The translations under genes were made by a program, and so were the position numbers. Below the pieces are notes generated by a model that saw only the letters and a list, made by a program, of their open reading frames with translations, ran no database searches and had not been told where the DNA came from. Of a DNA stretch of 34,420 nt, positions 1-9,964 are shown piece after piece. The stretch lies in NCBI GenBank assembly GCA_946478755.1, contig CAMLDJ010000029.1:1-34420 (forward strand), read 5' to 3'. The stretch's first letter is position 1. Each line of letters starts with the position of its first letter. This stretch comes from an uncultured Pedobacter sp. (GTDB lineage: Bacteria; Bacteroidota; Bacteroidia; Sphingobacteriales; Sphingobacteriaceae).

Positions 1-1
1 G

Positions 2-1912
2 TCTTTTGCCCTTGATCCTTTAAAGATAGGGGCAGATGAAGGCTGGGCAGCTCCGGCTTTCCCCGATAATAAACTGGATAAGGTTACCGTACCACATTCT
101 TTTTCTGTCGACAAACGATATTTCTTTTATACCGGAACGGCCTGGTATTTTAAAAAATTCGATGCCAGGCCCATTGGTAGTGGTTTTAGGGCATTTATAA
201 AATTTGATGCCGTCTTTTATAAGTGTAAAGTATGGCTGAACGGTAAGGTTGTTGGTGCGCACGAAGGAGGATATACTCCCTTTGAACTCGATGTAACCGC
301 TGCGCTGAAAGAAAAAAATGTATTGTCGGTTATGGTAGATAATTCGTGGGACAAAACGACCATTCCCGGTGCAAGAGCTATTGATTCCAATTACAATGCT
401 GCCGCTGCGCAGGTATATCCCTGGATAAATTATGGAGGTATTACCAAATCTGTTGAGCTAAAGATAAGACCGGCCGTGTACATCAGCAATATCAAGATCC
501 AGGCCGATCCTGATCTGAAAAAAGGCAGTGCTGTAATCCAGGTCAAAGCATTTATTAAGAATACATCTGCTGCTGATACTACGGTTATACTAAATACTGA
601 TGTTTCTGCCAATAAAGAAAAGTTTGCAGGCCTGTTTAAACCGGTAAAAATAAATATCGCAGGCAACTCATCCAGGGAGCTGAACCTGCAGGCCTATCTA
701 CCTGCAAAGCATGTAAAACTATGGAGCCAAGATAGCCCTTCTTTATATGCTTTAGCGTTAAGCGCAGGCAACGATACATTGAAAAGTAATTTCGGCATCA
801 GGAAGATCGAAGTTAGAGGGGTACAGTTACTGCTTAACGGACAGCTTATAAGAATGGGCGGTGGTAACCGCCCAGCTGACCATCCGGATTTTGGTTCCAT
901 TGATCCGGATAGTGTGTTAAAGAAAGACCTCATCCTGATGAAGTCTGCAGGAATGGAACTATCCAGAATTGCACACCATGCAGTTTCTAACGATTTGCTG
1001 GATTGGGCTGATAAACATGGCATGCTCATTATCACCGAAGCGGGCAACTGGCAATTGGCTTCCTCACAAATGGCAGATCCTTTAATGCGGGGCAAATTTC
1101 AGTCGCAGATGCGTGAAATGCTCGAAAGAGACTGGAACCACCCCTCGGTATTTGCCTATTCATTGGGCAATGAGTTTTATTCCCACAAACCCGAAGGGCA
1201 GGCCTGGGTAAGGGATATGAGTGCATTTGTAAAAAATATCGACAATACCAGGCTAATCACCTTTTCCAGCAATATTGTTTTTAGGGATTATATCAAAAAG
1301 CCAACTGATGAAGCCTCGCAGTATGTTGATTTTATCAGTGCCAACGTATATGCAAACCATGCCAAATGGGTAGCCCATATCCATGAGTTGTACCCTTCAA
1401 AACCCATCTATATAAGTGAATTTGGTATGATGCTCACCCCCAATAAGACAGAGAAAGACAGAGCGGTTTATCTTAAAGATGCGATTGAGGCTTTTAGAAA
1501 AACGGATTATGTGATCGGTGCTTCCATCTGGTCGTTTAACGATTATCTGAGCCGTTTTCCTTTGTCCAATGCAGATGGATACCGGTCTTGGGGAGTGGTT
1601 GATGCAAAGCGTGAACCAAGAGGCACATACAGCCTTTTGCAAGCGGAATTTGCTCCTGCATTGATCTCTGTTATCAGTTTTAAGGATAACAGGTTAATCC
1701 TGAATATAAAATCAAGAAGCGATTTTCCTTCTTACAGCCTGCAGGGGTATCAGCTAAAAGCGGGGAGCAAAACTGTTCAGGTTAAAACATTGCCGCCCGG
1801 AGCCTCGCAGCAGATCAGTATCGATATCGTCCCGGGCGAAAAGCCAACGTACATAGAACTGATCAAACCGGGCGGCTTTATCATCATGAAAACAGATATT
1901 AATAACAGATAA
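2..1912 (+). CDS. Glycoside hydrolase family 2 protein (beta-galactosidase/glucuronidase type), 5' end cut by the window
   Basis: The frame is open from base 2, so the gene begins before the window; an internal TTG at 323 is not a credible start. The visible 636 residues follow the GH2 order: sugar-binding jelly-roll (about 1-140), immunoglobulin-like sandwich (about 150-265), then a TIM barrel. The acid/base glutamate is seen in SLGNEF (codon 1172-1174) and the nucleophile in YISEFGMM (codon 1418-1420), so the enzyme should be active. It is expected to be a periplasmic retaining exo-glycosidase; the substrate cannot be told from sequence. A short C-terminal beta domain follows the barrel. 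The next gene starts two bases after the stop, so they are co-transcribed. Family is sure, specificity open. Confidence 0.9.
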   Translation, partial: SFALDPLKIGADEGWAAPAFPDNKLDKVTVPHSFSVDKRYFFYTGTAWYFKKFDARPIGSGFRAFIKFDAVFYKCKVWLNGKVVGAHEGGYTPFELDVTAALKEKNVLSVMVDNSWDKTTIPGARAIDSNYNAAAAQVYPWINYGGITKSVELKIRPAVYISNIKIQADPDLKKGSAVIQVKAFIKNTSAADTTVILNTDVSANKEKFAGLFKPVKINIAGNSSRELNLQAYLPAKHVKLWSQDSPSLYALALSAGNDTLKSNFGIRKIEVRGVQLLLNGQLIRMGGGNRPADHPDFGSIDPDSVLKKDLILMKSAGMELSRIAHHAVSNDLLDWADKHGMLIITEAGNWQLASSQMADPLMRGKFQSQMREMLERDWNHPSVFAYSLGNEFYSHKPEGQAWVRDMSAFVKNIDNTRLITFSSNIVFRDYIKKPTDEASQYVDFISANVYANHAKWVAHIHELYPSKPIYISEFGMMLTPNKTEKDRAVYLKDAIEAFRKTDYVIGASIWSFNDYLSRFPLSNADGYRSWGVVDAKREPRGTYSLLQAEFAPALISVISFKDNRLILNIKSRSDFPSYSLQGYQLKAGSKTVQVKTLPPGASQQISIDIVPGEKPTYIELIKPGGFIIMKTDINNR

Positions 1913-1914
1913 GA

Positions 1915-3927
1915 ATGAAGTCTTTTTATTATACCAGAGCTCTTGCGTTGTTGTTTACTTTAAGCTTTGTAGCTACGTGCTCAAAAGCGAGTAACATTGT
2001 GCGTTTATCTGGGCTGTTTGGCGATGATATGGTATTGCAGCGACAGAAAGCAATCCAATTTTATGGAACAGCGGCGGCTAAAGCAGTATTCGATATTGAA
2101 TTTGCAGGAAAAAAACAAAAAGTAAAGGCTACTGAAAATGGCAAATGGGAGATTAATTTTCCGGCTATGGAGGCTGGGGGACCATATAAACTAAGTGTAA
2201 CATCCGACAGCTCCTTCACCCTAAAAAATATCCTGATTGGCGATGTATGGGTATGTTCCGGACAATCCAATATGGAATGGGTATTGAGACGGGCCTTTAA
2301 TGGGCCTTATGAATTAAAAAAAGCGAACTATAATGACATACGTTTTCTTACTGTTCCCAAAAATGCAGCCTCCTTTGCAGCAGAAGAGATAAAAAATGCT
2401 TCATGGAAAACCTGCACTACGGCTAACGCCTGGGAATTTTCTGCTGTGGCCTATTTTTTCGCAAGAACGCTTAACGAACGTTATAAAATACCTATCGGTA
2501 TCATACATACTTCATGGGGAGGTACACCGGCCGAATCGTGGATCAGTAATGAGGCCATTTCAACCCATCCTGATTTTAAGCTAAAAGCTGATAGCCTTTT
2601 GCAGGCATTTCAAAACGGATCTACAATAGAAGCACTGCAAAAAAAGGTATACATGGAGCGCAGTTTTCCATACCTGAAAAATCTACAGGAAAAGGACAAG
2701 GGTTATATCGAAGGCTGGAGTAAAACCCAATACAATGATACCGAATGGAAAACGCTTGTTGTTCCGGGAACTTTGGAACAGCAGGGACTTGGAGATTATA
2801 AAGGAAGCATATGGCTGCGTAAACATGTTATTATTCCTGCAGCTATGGCTGGTCAGGATTTGACCCTGGTCATGGAAAAACTCAATGAACGCGACATTAC
2901 CTATTTTAATGGCACAGAAGTAGGCAGGGTTTCTGGTTTCGGTGGGAAAAGGGTATACCGCATCCCAAAGGAAATCATCAACAAAGGAGAAAACATCATT
3001 GGTATCAGGTTGGAAGCATTTGATCGGCCGGCAGGTTTTGAAGCAAAAGATGCTTCAATCATCAGGCTTGAGCAGATGGTAGAAACAAACGATCCTACTA
3101 CCATACCACTTGCAGGAGAATGGAAATATGCCCAGGGACTTGCGGCTGCAGCATATCCGGAACAGCCCAAAGCTGGCGTGAATGTATCGGCACTGCCTTC
3201 GGTTTTGTACAATGGCATGATTGCGCCGCTTAAAAAACTGGCCGTGAAGGGTTTTTTATGGTATCAGGGTGAAAATAATGCCGGAAGAGCTTTTCAGTAC
3301 AGAACTTTATTCCCGCTTTTGATCAGCGACTGGAGAAAACAGTTTAACCAGGGCGATCTCCCTTTTATTTTTACGCAGCTCTCGGGTTACGGACCGATTA
3401 CCAGTGAGCCTGTTGATCATTTTTGGGCTGAGTTAAGAGAAGCGCAATTGCAAACGCTTTCGGTGCCAAATACAGGTATGGCAGTAACCATTGATGTGGG
3501 TGACCCATATGATATCCATCCCCTCAACAAACAGGTAGTTGGCAAACGTTTGGCCGCGCAGGCCATGCGCACGGTTTATGGCGATAAGAATCAGGCAATA
3601 TCCCCACTTTACGAATCTATGCGGCTGAGCGGTGATAGCATCCGGCTCAAATTTAGCCATACAGGTAAAAATCTGATCAGTAAGGGCGGCATGCCCAAAG
3701 GTTTTGCCATCGCAGGCGCAGATAAAAAATTTGTATGGGCAAATGCAAAAATTGATGGCGATGAGATCGTGGTATGGCGCTGGAAAGTAAAACCGGTTGC
3801 TGTAAGGTATGCCTGGACCGGCAGTCCGGTAGAAAGTAATGGCGCCAATGTTTTTAATGCAGAGGGATATCCCTTGTCGCCATTCAGAACAGACAATTGG
3901 AAAAGTATAACAGAAGGAAAGAAATAA
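1915..3927 (+). CDS. Sialate O-acetylesterase-like SGNH esterase with inserted sugar-binding domain
   Basis: A 670-residue exported carbohydrate esterase. The N-terminus is a signal peptide (hydrophobic 8-21, cleavage near the TCSKAS stretch). The SASA/SGNH catalytic domain shows the serine block GQSNMEW (116-122, with Ser just before in the CSGQSN context), and the Asp-x-x-His block is in DPYDIHP. Between the two halves of the hydrolase, about residues 265-380, lies a GH2-like galactose-binding jelly-roll (WLRKHV, YFNGTEVG, NIIGIRLEAFDRP). This is the usual architecture of long Bacteroidota members. The family removes O-acetyl groups from sialic acids or from plant polysaccharides such as pectin and xylan. 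The neighbouring GH2 and symporter suggest a sugar-degradation role, not true sialate use. Start ATG lies 2 nt after the GH2 stop. Confidence 0.88.
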   Translation: MKSFYYTRALALLFTLSFVATCSKASNIVRLSGLFGDDMVLQRQKAIQFYGTAAAKAVFDIEFAGKKQKVKATENGKWEINFPAMEAGGPYKLSVTSDSSFTLKNILIGDVWVCSGQSNMEWVLRRAFNGPYELKKANYNDIRFLTVPKNAASFAAEEIKNASWKTCTTANAWEFSAVAYFFARTLNERYKIPIGIIHTSWGGTPAESWISNEAISTHPDFKLKADSLLQAFQNGSTIEALQKKVYMERSFPYLKNLQEKDKGYIEGWSKTQYNDTEWKTLVVPGTLEQQGLGDYKGSIWLRKHVIIPAAMAGQDLTLVMEKLNERDITYFNGTEVGRVSGFGGKRVYRIPKEIINKGENIIGIRLEAFDRPAGFEAKDASIIRLEQMVETNDPTTIPLAGEWKYAQGLAAAAYPEQPKAGVNVSALPSVLYNGMIAPLKKLAVKGFLWYQGENNAGRAFQYRTLFPLLISDWRKQFNQGDLPFIFTQLSGYGPITSEPVDHFWAELREAQLQTLSVPNTGMAVTIDVGDPYDIHPLNKQVVGKRLAAQAMRTVYGDKNQAISPLYESMRLSGDSIRLKFSHTGKNLISKGGMPKGFAIAGADKKFVWANAKIDGDEIVVWRWKVKPVAVRYAWTGSPVESNGANVFNAEGYPLSPFRTDNWKSITEGKK

Positions 3928-3941
3928 TACAGAATATTTTT

Positions 3942-6221
3942 ATGATCACAAATCAAGGAGGCGAAAAGAGGCAGCTGCGATCTAACGAACTCGCGGCAGA
4001 TCTTGCCATTATAGGCGGCGGGGTATCAGGAACCTGTGCTGCAATTACCGCTGCAAGGCAAGGATTAAAAGTTGTACTGGTGCAGGATAGGCCCGTGCTT
4101 GGCGGAAATGCGAGCAGTGAGGTAAGGTTATGGATGCTGGGCGCTACATCACATATGGGAAATAATAACCGCTGGGCCAGGGAAGGTGGTGTTGTGGATG
4201 AGCTGATGGTTGAAAATATGTACAGGAACCCCGAAGGAAATCCGTTGATTTTTGATACTGTTTTGCTTGATAAAGTTGTTATAGAGCCAAATATTACCTT
4301 ATTGCTCAATACCGGGGTATATGATGTAGAGAAATCAGCCGCAGATCAACTGAGCGCCGTAAAAGCCTTTTGCAGTCAGAATTCTACCGAATATATCATA
4401 CACGCACCACTTTTTTGCGATGCATCAGGAGATGGCATTGTGGCCTTCCTGGCAGGTGCGGCCTTTAGGATGGGAGCAGAGGCCAAAGAAGAATTTGGAG
4501 AACAGTTTGCGCCTACAAAAGAATATGGCGAACTGCTTGGCCATAGCCTGTACTTTTACAGTAAGGATACCGGCAAATCCGTAAAATTTGTGGCCCCTTC
4601 CTATGCACTGGATGATATTACAAAAATCCCCAGGTTTAAGAATTTTAATGCCAGGGAGTACGGATGTAAACTTTGGTGGCTGGAGTATGGAGGAAGATTG
4701 GATACGGTACATGATACCGAAAAAATAAAGTGGGAGCTCTGGAAAGTAGCCTACGGCGCATGGAACTATGTAAAAAACTCAGGCAATTTTCCCGAGGCCG
4801 AAAACCTTGCATTAGAATGGGTAGGTACCATACCGGGTAAAAGAGAGAGCCGCCGTTTCGAAGGCGAATACATCATCAAACAACAGGATATCGTTAATCA
4901 GCAACTGCATAATGACGCTGTTGCATTCGGTGGCTGGAGCATAGATCTGCACCCTGCAGATGGGGTGTTCAGCGAGAAACCTGGTTGCAATCAATGGCAT
5001 AGCAAGGGCATTTATCAGATTCCCTACCGCGCTTTGTACAGCCGCAACATCCGGAATCTTTTTCTGGCTGGTAGGATTATCAGTGCAACACATGTTGCCT
5101 TTGGCTCTACGAGGGTTATGGCTACTGCTGCCCATGCGGCACAGGCAGTTGCCATGGCAGCGAAGATCTGTAAAGACAAAAATCTGCTGCCAGCTGACAT
5201 CTATCATAAAGGATTTATACCCGAACTGCAGACTGAGCTGCTACGGAGTGGGCATCACATTCCAGATCTTGTACTCCATGATGCGCTCGACCTTGTGCGC
5301 AGTGCGCAGGTTACTGCATCCTCCGAACTGTTGCTGACAGGTCTTCCCGAAAGTGAACTGTTTAAACCACTCGAGTTTTCTGTTGCACAGATGATCCCCT
5401 TAAAAGCAGGTGCAATCGGGGCTTTTGTTGTACATGCAGAAGGGGATGCGGCAACGAAGTTGGAAGTAGAGCTTAGGATCAGCAGTAAAAAGAGCAACCA
5501 TACGCCAGATTTGACCATAGATAAAGTTTCACTGCCAATAAATGTCGGGCGCAATTGCCTGCAGATCAGCTTTGATGCGGAAATGCCCGAAGAAAGTTAT
5601 GCATTTCTTACTTTTATGAAAAATCCTGATGTTAAACTGCAGTTCTCAGCGAAGCGGGTTACGGGACTATTATCCGTGTTCAACGCCATTAATAAAGATG
5701 TATCCAATTATGGAAAACAAAGTCCGCCAGCGGATATAGGAGTAGATGAGTTTGAATTCTGGTGCCCTAAACGCAGGCCTGAAGGGCAAAATATTGCATT
5801 TAACTACGAATCGGGTATCAATGCTTTTGGTGCTGCAAATGTTACCAATGGCATAGATAGACCAGTTTCTGCGCCAAATGCTTGGGTGGCCGACTGGAAA
5901 GATAAGAATCCGGCATTAACCATCAGCTGGAAAGAAATCAAGACTGTTAAACGGATCGAGTTGTTATTTGATACTGATTTTGATCATCCGATGGAATCTG
6001 TCCTGATGGGCCATCCTGAAAATGTGATGCCGTTTTGCGTTGGGAATTATGTAATCAAAGACGATAAAGGTGCTATTGTTTTTACTAAAACGGGTAATTA
6101 TCAAAGCAGGAACATCATTGAGCTAACTGAGCCTTTAAATACCAGGAGCCTAACAATATATTTGGAACATCCTTCAGACGAGGTGCCTGCGGCTTTGTTC
6201 TCCGTGCGTTGTTATCAATAA
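3942..6221 (+). CDS. FAD-dependent oxidoreductase (FAD_oxidored, PF12831 type) of a carbohydrate locus
   Basis: I chose ATG 3942 (759 residues) because it lies just after the stop of the esterase gene; an earlier in-frame TTG at 3897 would overlap that gene. Residues 20-30 hold the Rossmann nucleotide-binding motif GGGVSG, followed by the ARQGLKVVLVQDRP strand and LGGNASSE, typical of PF12831. No signal peptide is visible, so a cytoplasmic enzyme is expected. The FAD part ends near residue 430. The remaining 300 residues are beta-rich; the last 130 or so resemble an F5/8-type (discoidin) carbohydrate-binding fold, with AFGAANVTNGIDRP near its start. Family members are common in polysaccharide utilisation loci, but their substrate is mostly unknown. 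Oxidation of a sugar or sugar acid is inferred from neighbours only. Confidence 0.82.
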   Translation: MITNQGGEKRQLRSNELAADLAIIGGGVSGTCAAITAARQGLKVVLVQDRPVLGGNASSEVRLWMLGATSHMGNNNRWAREGGVVDELMVENMYRNPEGNPLIFDTVLLDKVVIEPNITLLLNTGVYDVEKSAADQLSAVKAFCSQNSTEYIIHAPLFCDASGDGIVAFLAGAAFRMGAEAKEEFGEQFAPTKEYGELLGHSLYFYSKDTGKSVKFVAPSYALDDITKIPRFKNFNAREYGCKLWWLEYGGRLDTVHDTEKIKWELWKVAYGAWNYVKNSGNFPEAENLALEWVGTIPGKRESRRFEGEYIIKQQDIVNQQLHNDAVAFGGWSIDLHPADGVFSEKPGCNQWHSKGIYQIPYRALYSRNIRNLFLAGRIISATHVAFGSTRVMATAAHAAQAVAMAAKICKDKNLLPADIYHKGFIPELQTELLRSGHHIPDLVLHDALDLVRSAQVTASSELLLTGLPESELFKPLEFSVAQMIPLKAGAIGAFVVHAEGDAATKLEVELRISSKKSNHTPDLTIDKVSLPINVGRNCLQISFDAEMPEESYAFLTFMKNPDVKLQFSAKRVTGLLSVFNAINKDVSNYGKQSPPADIGVDEFEFWCPKRRPEGQNIAFNYESGINAFGAANVTNGIDRPVSAPNAWVADWKDKNPALTISWKEIKTVKRIELLFDTDFDHPMESVLMGHPENVMPFCVGNYVIKDDKGAIVFTKTGNYQSRNIIELTEPLNTRSLTIYLEHPSDEVPAALFSVRCYQ

Positions 6222-6243
6222 TATTAAATAGCAGATAAATTAA

Positions 6244-7923
6244 ATGGGAAAATTAGATTTTGTGGTAATGGCTGTTTTTGCCTTACTTATATTCGGTATC
6301 GGACTTACATTTACCCGCGTGGGAAGTAAAAGCGGACAGGCTTTCTTCGAAGCCGGAGGAGAAACACCCTGGTGGATCAATGGCTTATCCTTGTTTATCA
6401 GCTATTTTTCGGCCGGAACCTTTGTGGTTTGGGGATCTATCGCTTATAAACATGGGCTGGTTGCCAATGCAATACAGTTAACAATGGCCATCAGTGGCTT
6501 AATTGTTACCCTTTTTATTGCCGGAAGATGGAAAAAAACAGGTGTTGCAACTGCGGCTGAATACATTGGCAAACGGTTTGGCGCGGCCGAAAAACAGTTT
6601 TATACCTATATGACCTTGCTGCTGAGCCTTTTTACCACTGCAGCTGTACTGTATCCGGTTGGTAAAATGGTGCATGTAGCTACCCCATACTCACTGGAAA
6701 CCTGCATTATTGTGATCGGGTTGATCATTGTGGTATATACCGCTGCTGGCGGATTATGGGCGGTTTTAGTGACTGATGTAGTTCAGTTTGTAATACTTAC
6801 AGCCGCGGTACTGATTGTAATCCCTATTGCCTTTTCCCAGATCGGCGGACCGGCAAACCTTGTGGCAAAAGCGCCGCCGCATTTTTTTGAGCCTTTTAAC
6901 CAGGACTATACCTTTGGGTTTATGCTGGCTTTTATTGTATATCAGACGTTTTATATCGGCGGTAACTGGTCATACGTGCAACGTTATACCAGTGTGTCTA
7001 ACCAAAAAAACTCAAAAAAGGTAGCAGGCATATTTACGGTACTGTATTTTGTAAGCCCTTTTATCTGGATGATCCCACCGATGATTTACCGGGTGATCAA
7101 TCCAAATCTCCAGGGACTGGAAAGTGAGGATGCATACATGATGTTGATCCAAAAAGTAATGCCGGCAGGTTTGATAGGGCTTGTGCTGGCCGGAATGGTT
7201 TCTGCTACATCAAGTAAGGCCAATACAACGATTAATATGGCCTCGACCGTTTTTGCGCAGGATATTTATAAAAACCTGCTCAGGCCGAAAGCTTCAGAAA
7301 AAGAAGTGATCTGGATGGCCCGGTTCTTTACCCTGGTTTTTGGCGTACTAACAATCGTTGTTGCCATTTGGATACCAAGTGCCGGGGGAATTGTTGAAGT
7401 GGTTTTAAGTACAGCCTCTATTGCAGGGGGAGCATTGTTTGCGCCGATCATCTGGACACTTTTTTCTAAACGTCAAACCGGATTTTCAGTCGTTACCGCC
7501 ACCGTAGCATCATTGCTGATCAACCTGTTCTTTAAGGTGATTATGCCTAGTGTCTGGGGCTTAAAGCTCGACCGTACCATGGAAACCTGCATGGGGATGG
7601 GCATTCCAATAGCGGTTCTTTTGTTTTTTGAAATATATTATACTGTCAAGGGGCATATTTCCATTAAGGTAGAAGAAATGGAGCAGGAAAAAGAGCTTAG
7701 CGCGGAGCGGGTTGTGGATCCCGCCCTTCATATTGAGGCTGCAAAACAAAATAAATTCGGGATAGGTGTTATTGCACTTTCAATGGGTATTGTGGGGATA
7801 GGCATCGGAATACTTGGATATATCGCAAAGGATTTTTCAATCACCGTTATGGCTGTTGGCGGCCTAATCCTCATATCGGCAGGGTTAATATGGCGGGTAG
7901 CCAGTAAAAAGTTGGTTGTTTAA
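6244..7923 (+). CDS. Sodium:solute symporter (SSS family)
   Basis: A 559-residue inner-membrane protein with about 13-14 hydrophobic segments, starting FVVMAVFALLIFGIGLTF. Features typical of the SSS family (PF00474) include WWINGLSLFISYFSAGTFV in helix 1-2, AAEYIGKRFG, YTAAGGLWAVLVTDVVQF and LAGMVSATSSKANTTIN; the last corresponds to the helix-8 sodium-site serine/threonine region. A charged cytoplasmic loop (EEMEQEKELSAERV) separates the last helices. It starts 22 bases after the FAD oxidoreductase and belongs to the same transcript. It probably imports the sugar or sugar acid released by the upstream exported hydrolases. Substrate cannot be assigned; nucleoside, sialate and hexose importers all fall in this family. 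Confidence 0.88.
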   Translation: MGKLDFVVMAVFALLIFGIGLTFTRVGSKSGQAFFEAGGETPWWINGLSLFISYFSAGTFVVWGSIAYKHGLVANAIQLTMAISGLIVTLFIAGRWKKTGVATAAEYIGKRFGAAEKQFYTYMTLLLSLFTTAAVLYPVGKMVHVATPYSLETCIIVIGLIIVVYTAAGGLWAVLVTDVVQFVILTAAVLIVIPIAFSQIGGPANLVAKAPPHFFEPFNQDYTFGFMLAFIVYQTFYIGGNWSYVQRYTSVSNQKNSKKVAGIFTVLYFVSPFIWMIPPMIYRVINPNLQGLESEDAYMMLIQKVMPAGLIGLVLAGMVSATSSKANTTINMASTVFAQDIYKNLLRPKASEKEVIWMARFFTLVFGVLTIVVAIWIPSAGGIVEVVLSTASIAGGALFAPIIWTLFSKRQTGFSVVTATVASLLINLFFKVIMPSVWGLKLDRTMETCMGMGIPIAVLLFFEIYYTVKGHISIKVEEMEQEKELSAERVVDPALHIEAAKQNKFGIGVIALSMGIVGIGIGILGYIAKDFSITVMAVGGLILISAGLIWRVASKKLVV

Positions 7924-8035
7924 TGCAAACAGTACAGGAATTTATGGAGTGGGTGCTTTTTTACGATCAAGAGTAAAACCCTATAAATACATGAAAGCCC
8001 ATCCAAAGGCGAGGTAAAAACAAAAACATATTACG

Positions 8036-8959
8036 ATGATACAATTCTTTTTAAAGTACAAAGGCAGTAGATTATTCATTTTTTTGCTTGTTTTTAGTCT
8101 TAATGCTTTCAGTCAAAGCAATAACAATACATTACACTTATTTGTAATTGGAAATAGTTTTTCGCAAAATGCGACCACTTTTCTGCCTCAAATGGCCAAA
8201 GAAACGGGTAAAAATTTAATTATTGGTAGGGCAGAACTTGGTGGTCATTCTTTGGAGCAACATTGGGGTTATGTAGAAAAATTTGAAAAGGATTCAACCG
8301 ATGTTAAAGGAAAGCCATACGGAGGCAAATCGTTGAAAATGTTATTGTCGCAAGGTACCTGGGATGTAGTAACCATTCAGCAATATTCATACCTTTCCGG
8401 CGATTCATCAAGCTACAATCCATACGCGAAAAAACTTGTAGATTATATTAAAAAGCTTCAACCAAATGCAGAAATCGTGATTCACCAAACTTGGGCTTAC
8501 CGTGCTGATGCAAAGAAATTTGGGAAGGTTGGGCCAGGGCAATTGGCTAAAAACCAGTTGGAAATGTGGCAAAAATCTCGTGAAGCATACCGCAAACTGG
8601 CAAAACAGTTTAATGCCAGGCTTTTACCTGTTGGCGATGCGTTTGAAGAAGTGGCGACCAATAAAAAATATGGCTATAAAAAGGATACAGCTTTCGATTT
8701 TGAACATCCTGTTGCATCCAATTTGCCTGATCAAACTCATTCTATCAATGTGGGCTATTTTTGGAACAAACAAGAATTAGCCTTTGATCCAAACCATGCG
8801 AATGATGCGGGTAAATATTTAGGCGGTTTGATTTGGTACGGGATACTTTTTAAAGATTCCCCGAAAAAAATAGGATTTAAACCCGCATCTGTTTCAGATG
8901 ATTTTAAAAGCTATCTGCTTGAGGTTGCGAATAAGGTTATAAAGATTTCCAAAAACTGA
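8036..8959 (+). CDS. DUF4886 SGNH-like exported hydrolase
   Basis: 307 residues with a signal peptide (hydrophobic 13-26, cleavage after NAFS). The mature part starts with LHLFVIGNSFSQNA, in which GNSFS is the SGNH-like serine block. It continues with WDVVTIQQYSYLSGD and ends with the DPNHANDAGKYLGGLIWYG block that carries the catalytic His position. This is the DUF4886 family of Bacteroidota sugar-degradation loci, inferred to be carbohydrate esterases. A 112-base gap separates it from the symporter, so it may have its own promoter, although it lies in the same orientation. Base composition is slightly more AT-rich than the four genes before it. Family assignment is firm; the ester substrate is unknown. 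Confidence 0.82.
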   Translation: MIQFFLKYKGSRLFIFLLVFSLNAFSQSNNNTLHLFVIGNSFSQNATTFLPQMAKETGKNLIIGRAELGGHSLEQHWGYVEKFEKDSTDVKGKPYGGKSLKMLLSQGTWDVVTIQQYSYLSGDSSSYNPYAKKLVDYIKKLQPNAEIVIHQTWAYRADAKKFGKVGPGQLAKNQLEMWQKSREAYRKLAKQFNARLLPVGDAFEEVATNKKYGYKKDTAFDFEHPVASNLPDQTHSINVGYFWNKQELAFDPNHANDAGKYLGGLIWYGILFKDSPKKIGFKPASVSDDFKSYLLEVANKVIKISKN

Positions 8960-9196
8960 GGTCGATAAATTGCTCGTTCGACAAACTCATAGATAAGTGA
9001 ATACGAAATTCCTATAGCAAAACAAAATGCCACAAATAGTAGAGGCTTACACTTATGTAGAATCTAAGCAGAAACTTGGGAATGTAGTGTTGAAAATAGC
9101 GGAAAATACTAATAAAAACGACTTAGGACTAATAGCGACTTAAGATTTTTTAAGCGAAAAGGTACTATCTTTATTTAGGCTGTTAAAGTGATTGTA

Positions 9197-9592
9197 TTAA
9201 TTAATCTGCTTTTTGAAATAGTAAAAAAATTCAAAACCGTAATTAATTTCACGTGCCAATGTACCTGCGAGTTCCCAACCATCTTCGCCCATTAATTCCA
9301 ATCCCTCATCTCTATATTTAGATTGTGAAACAGATTTTTTTAATAGATCTGATACTGTTTTCCCATTCACGCTTAGTGTAGCTTTGCCAGTAATAACCTG
9401 GTACAACATTTCGGCATAAACAAATTTTGGTTTTTCTGCCAAATCTAATACTGCAGTCTGTTCAATCTCATTAATACTAATTATACTAAATATTTTTTCT
9501 GAGCTAAAAGCCGCTTTGCTTTTAGCTATAGAGAGGGAAGATGATGATAGAAGTAATACAAGTGCTATCGGTAGTTTCATTTTGTTTATCAT
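9197..9592 (-). CDS. Small exported protein with a DUF4177-like C-terminus
   Basis: 131 residues. Starts at ATG 9592 or the fifth-codon Met (9580); the N-terminus is a signal peptide (LPIALVLLLSSSSLSIA). The body contains LELMGEDGWELAG followed by a basic/aromatic tail FEFFYYFKK, which matches the pattern of DUF4177-type small proteins (an LNxxGxEGWEL core and a terminal strand). No catalytic residues are recognisable and there are no cysteines. A -7 box TAATTTTG lies at 9695-9688 with a palindrome upstream of it, shared in type with the divergent gene at 9999. The two may respond to the same signal. Function unknown. Confidence 0.7.
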   Translation of the reverse strand: MINKMKLPIALVLLLSSSSLSIAKSKAAFSSEKIFSIISINEIEQTAVLDLAEKPKFVYAEMLYQVITGKATLSVNGKTVSDLLKKSVSQSKYRDEGLELMGEDGWELAGTLAREINYGFEFFYYFKKQIN

Positions 9593-9717
9593 TTTATAAA
9601 AATTTAACGTTATGGTAATTAATTTTTTGAATGTGAAATGTTGAAATTGTAAGTTTCCTTTTGTTGTAGTGGGGATAATTACATGATCAAAATTATCAGA
9701 ATAGATTGCTTTAGAAG

Positions 9718-9731
9718 TTAACTTTAGTTAA
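9718..9731 (-). promoter_or_regulatory. Palindromic operator TTAAC-N4-GTTAA upstream of the minus-strand gene
   Basis: TTAACTTTAGTTAA is an inverted repeat with 5-base arms and a 4-base centre. On the minus strand, 22 bases separate it from TAATTTTG (9695-9688), a match to the Bacteroidota -7 consensus TAnnTTTG. No -33 TTG is present, as expected for an activator-dependent promoter with the regulator centred near -41. The geometry equals that of Crp/Fnr-family sites (4-base half-site, 6-base spacer). The cognate regulator is not identified. Confidence 0.5.
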
Positions 9732-9927
9732 TAAATTATTGTTTTGATGCTTTATTTGATTTTTGTATTGATTGTCATCTCACTCGTAGTATATTGTCAA
9801 AAGGTAGAAAACCAATCTGAAAATTGAACAAAGGAATCACCTAAATCTATTGCTGAGAAACGTTATCTAAATTTAATACAAAAAAACTGAAACCGCCATC
9901 TTTAGAATTACCTAACATTCTCATTTC

Positions 9928-9941
9928 TTAACTTAAGTTAA
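9928..9941 (+). promoter_or_regulatory. Perfect 14-base palindrome TTAACTTAAGTTAA upstream of the plus-strand gene
   Basis: Perfect palindrome differing by one central base from the site at 9718. 23 bases downstream is TATTTTTG (9965-9972), a -7 box, and ATG 9999 follows after a leader of about 20 bases. TTG at 9942-9944 lies 20 bases before the -7 box and could serve as -33 element, overlapping the site edge. Crp/Fnr-like operator by geometry; function inferred. Confidence 0.5.
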
Positions 9942-9964
9942 TTGATTTTGCTTCTTGTCATTTC

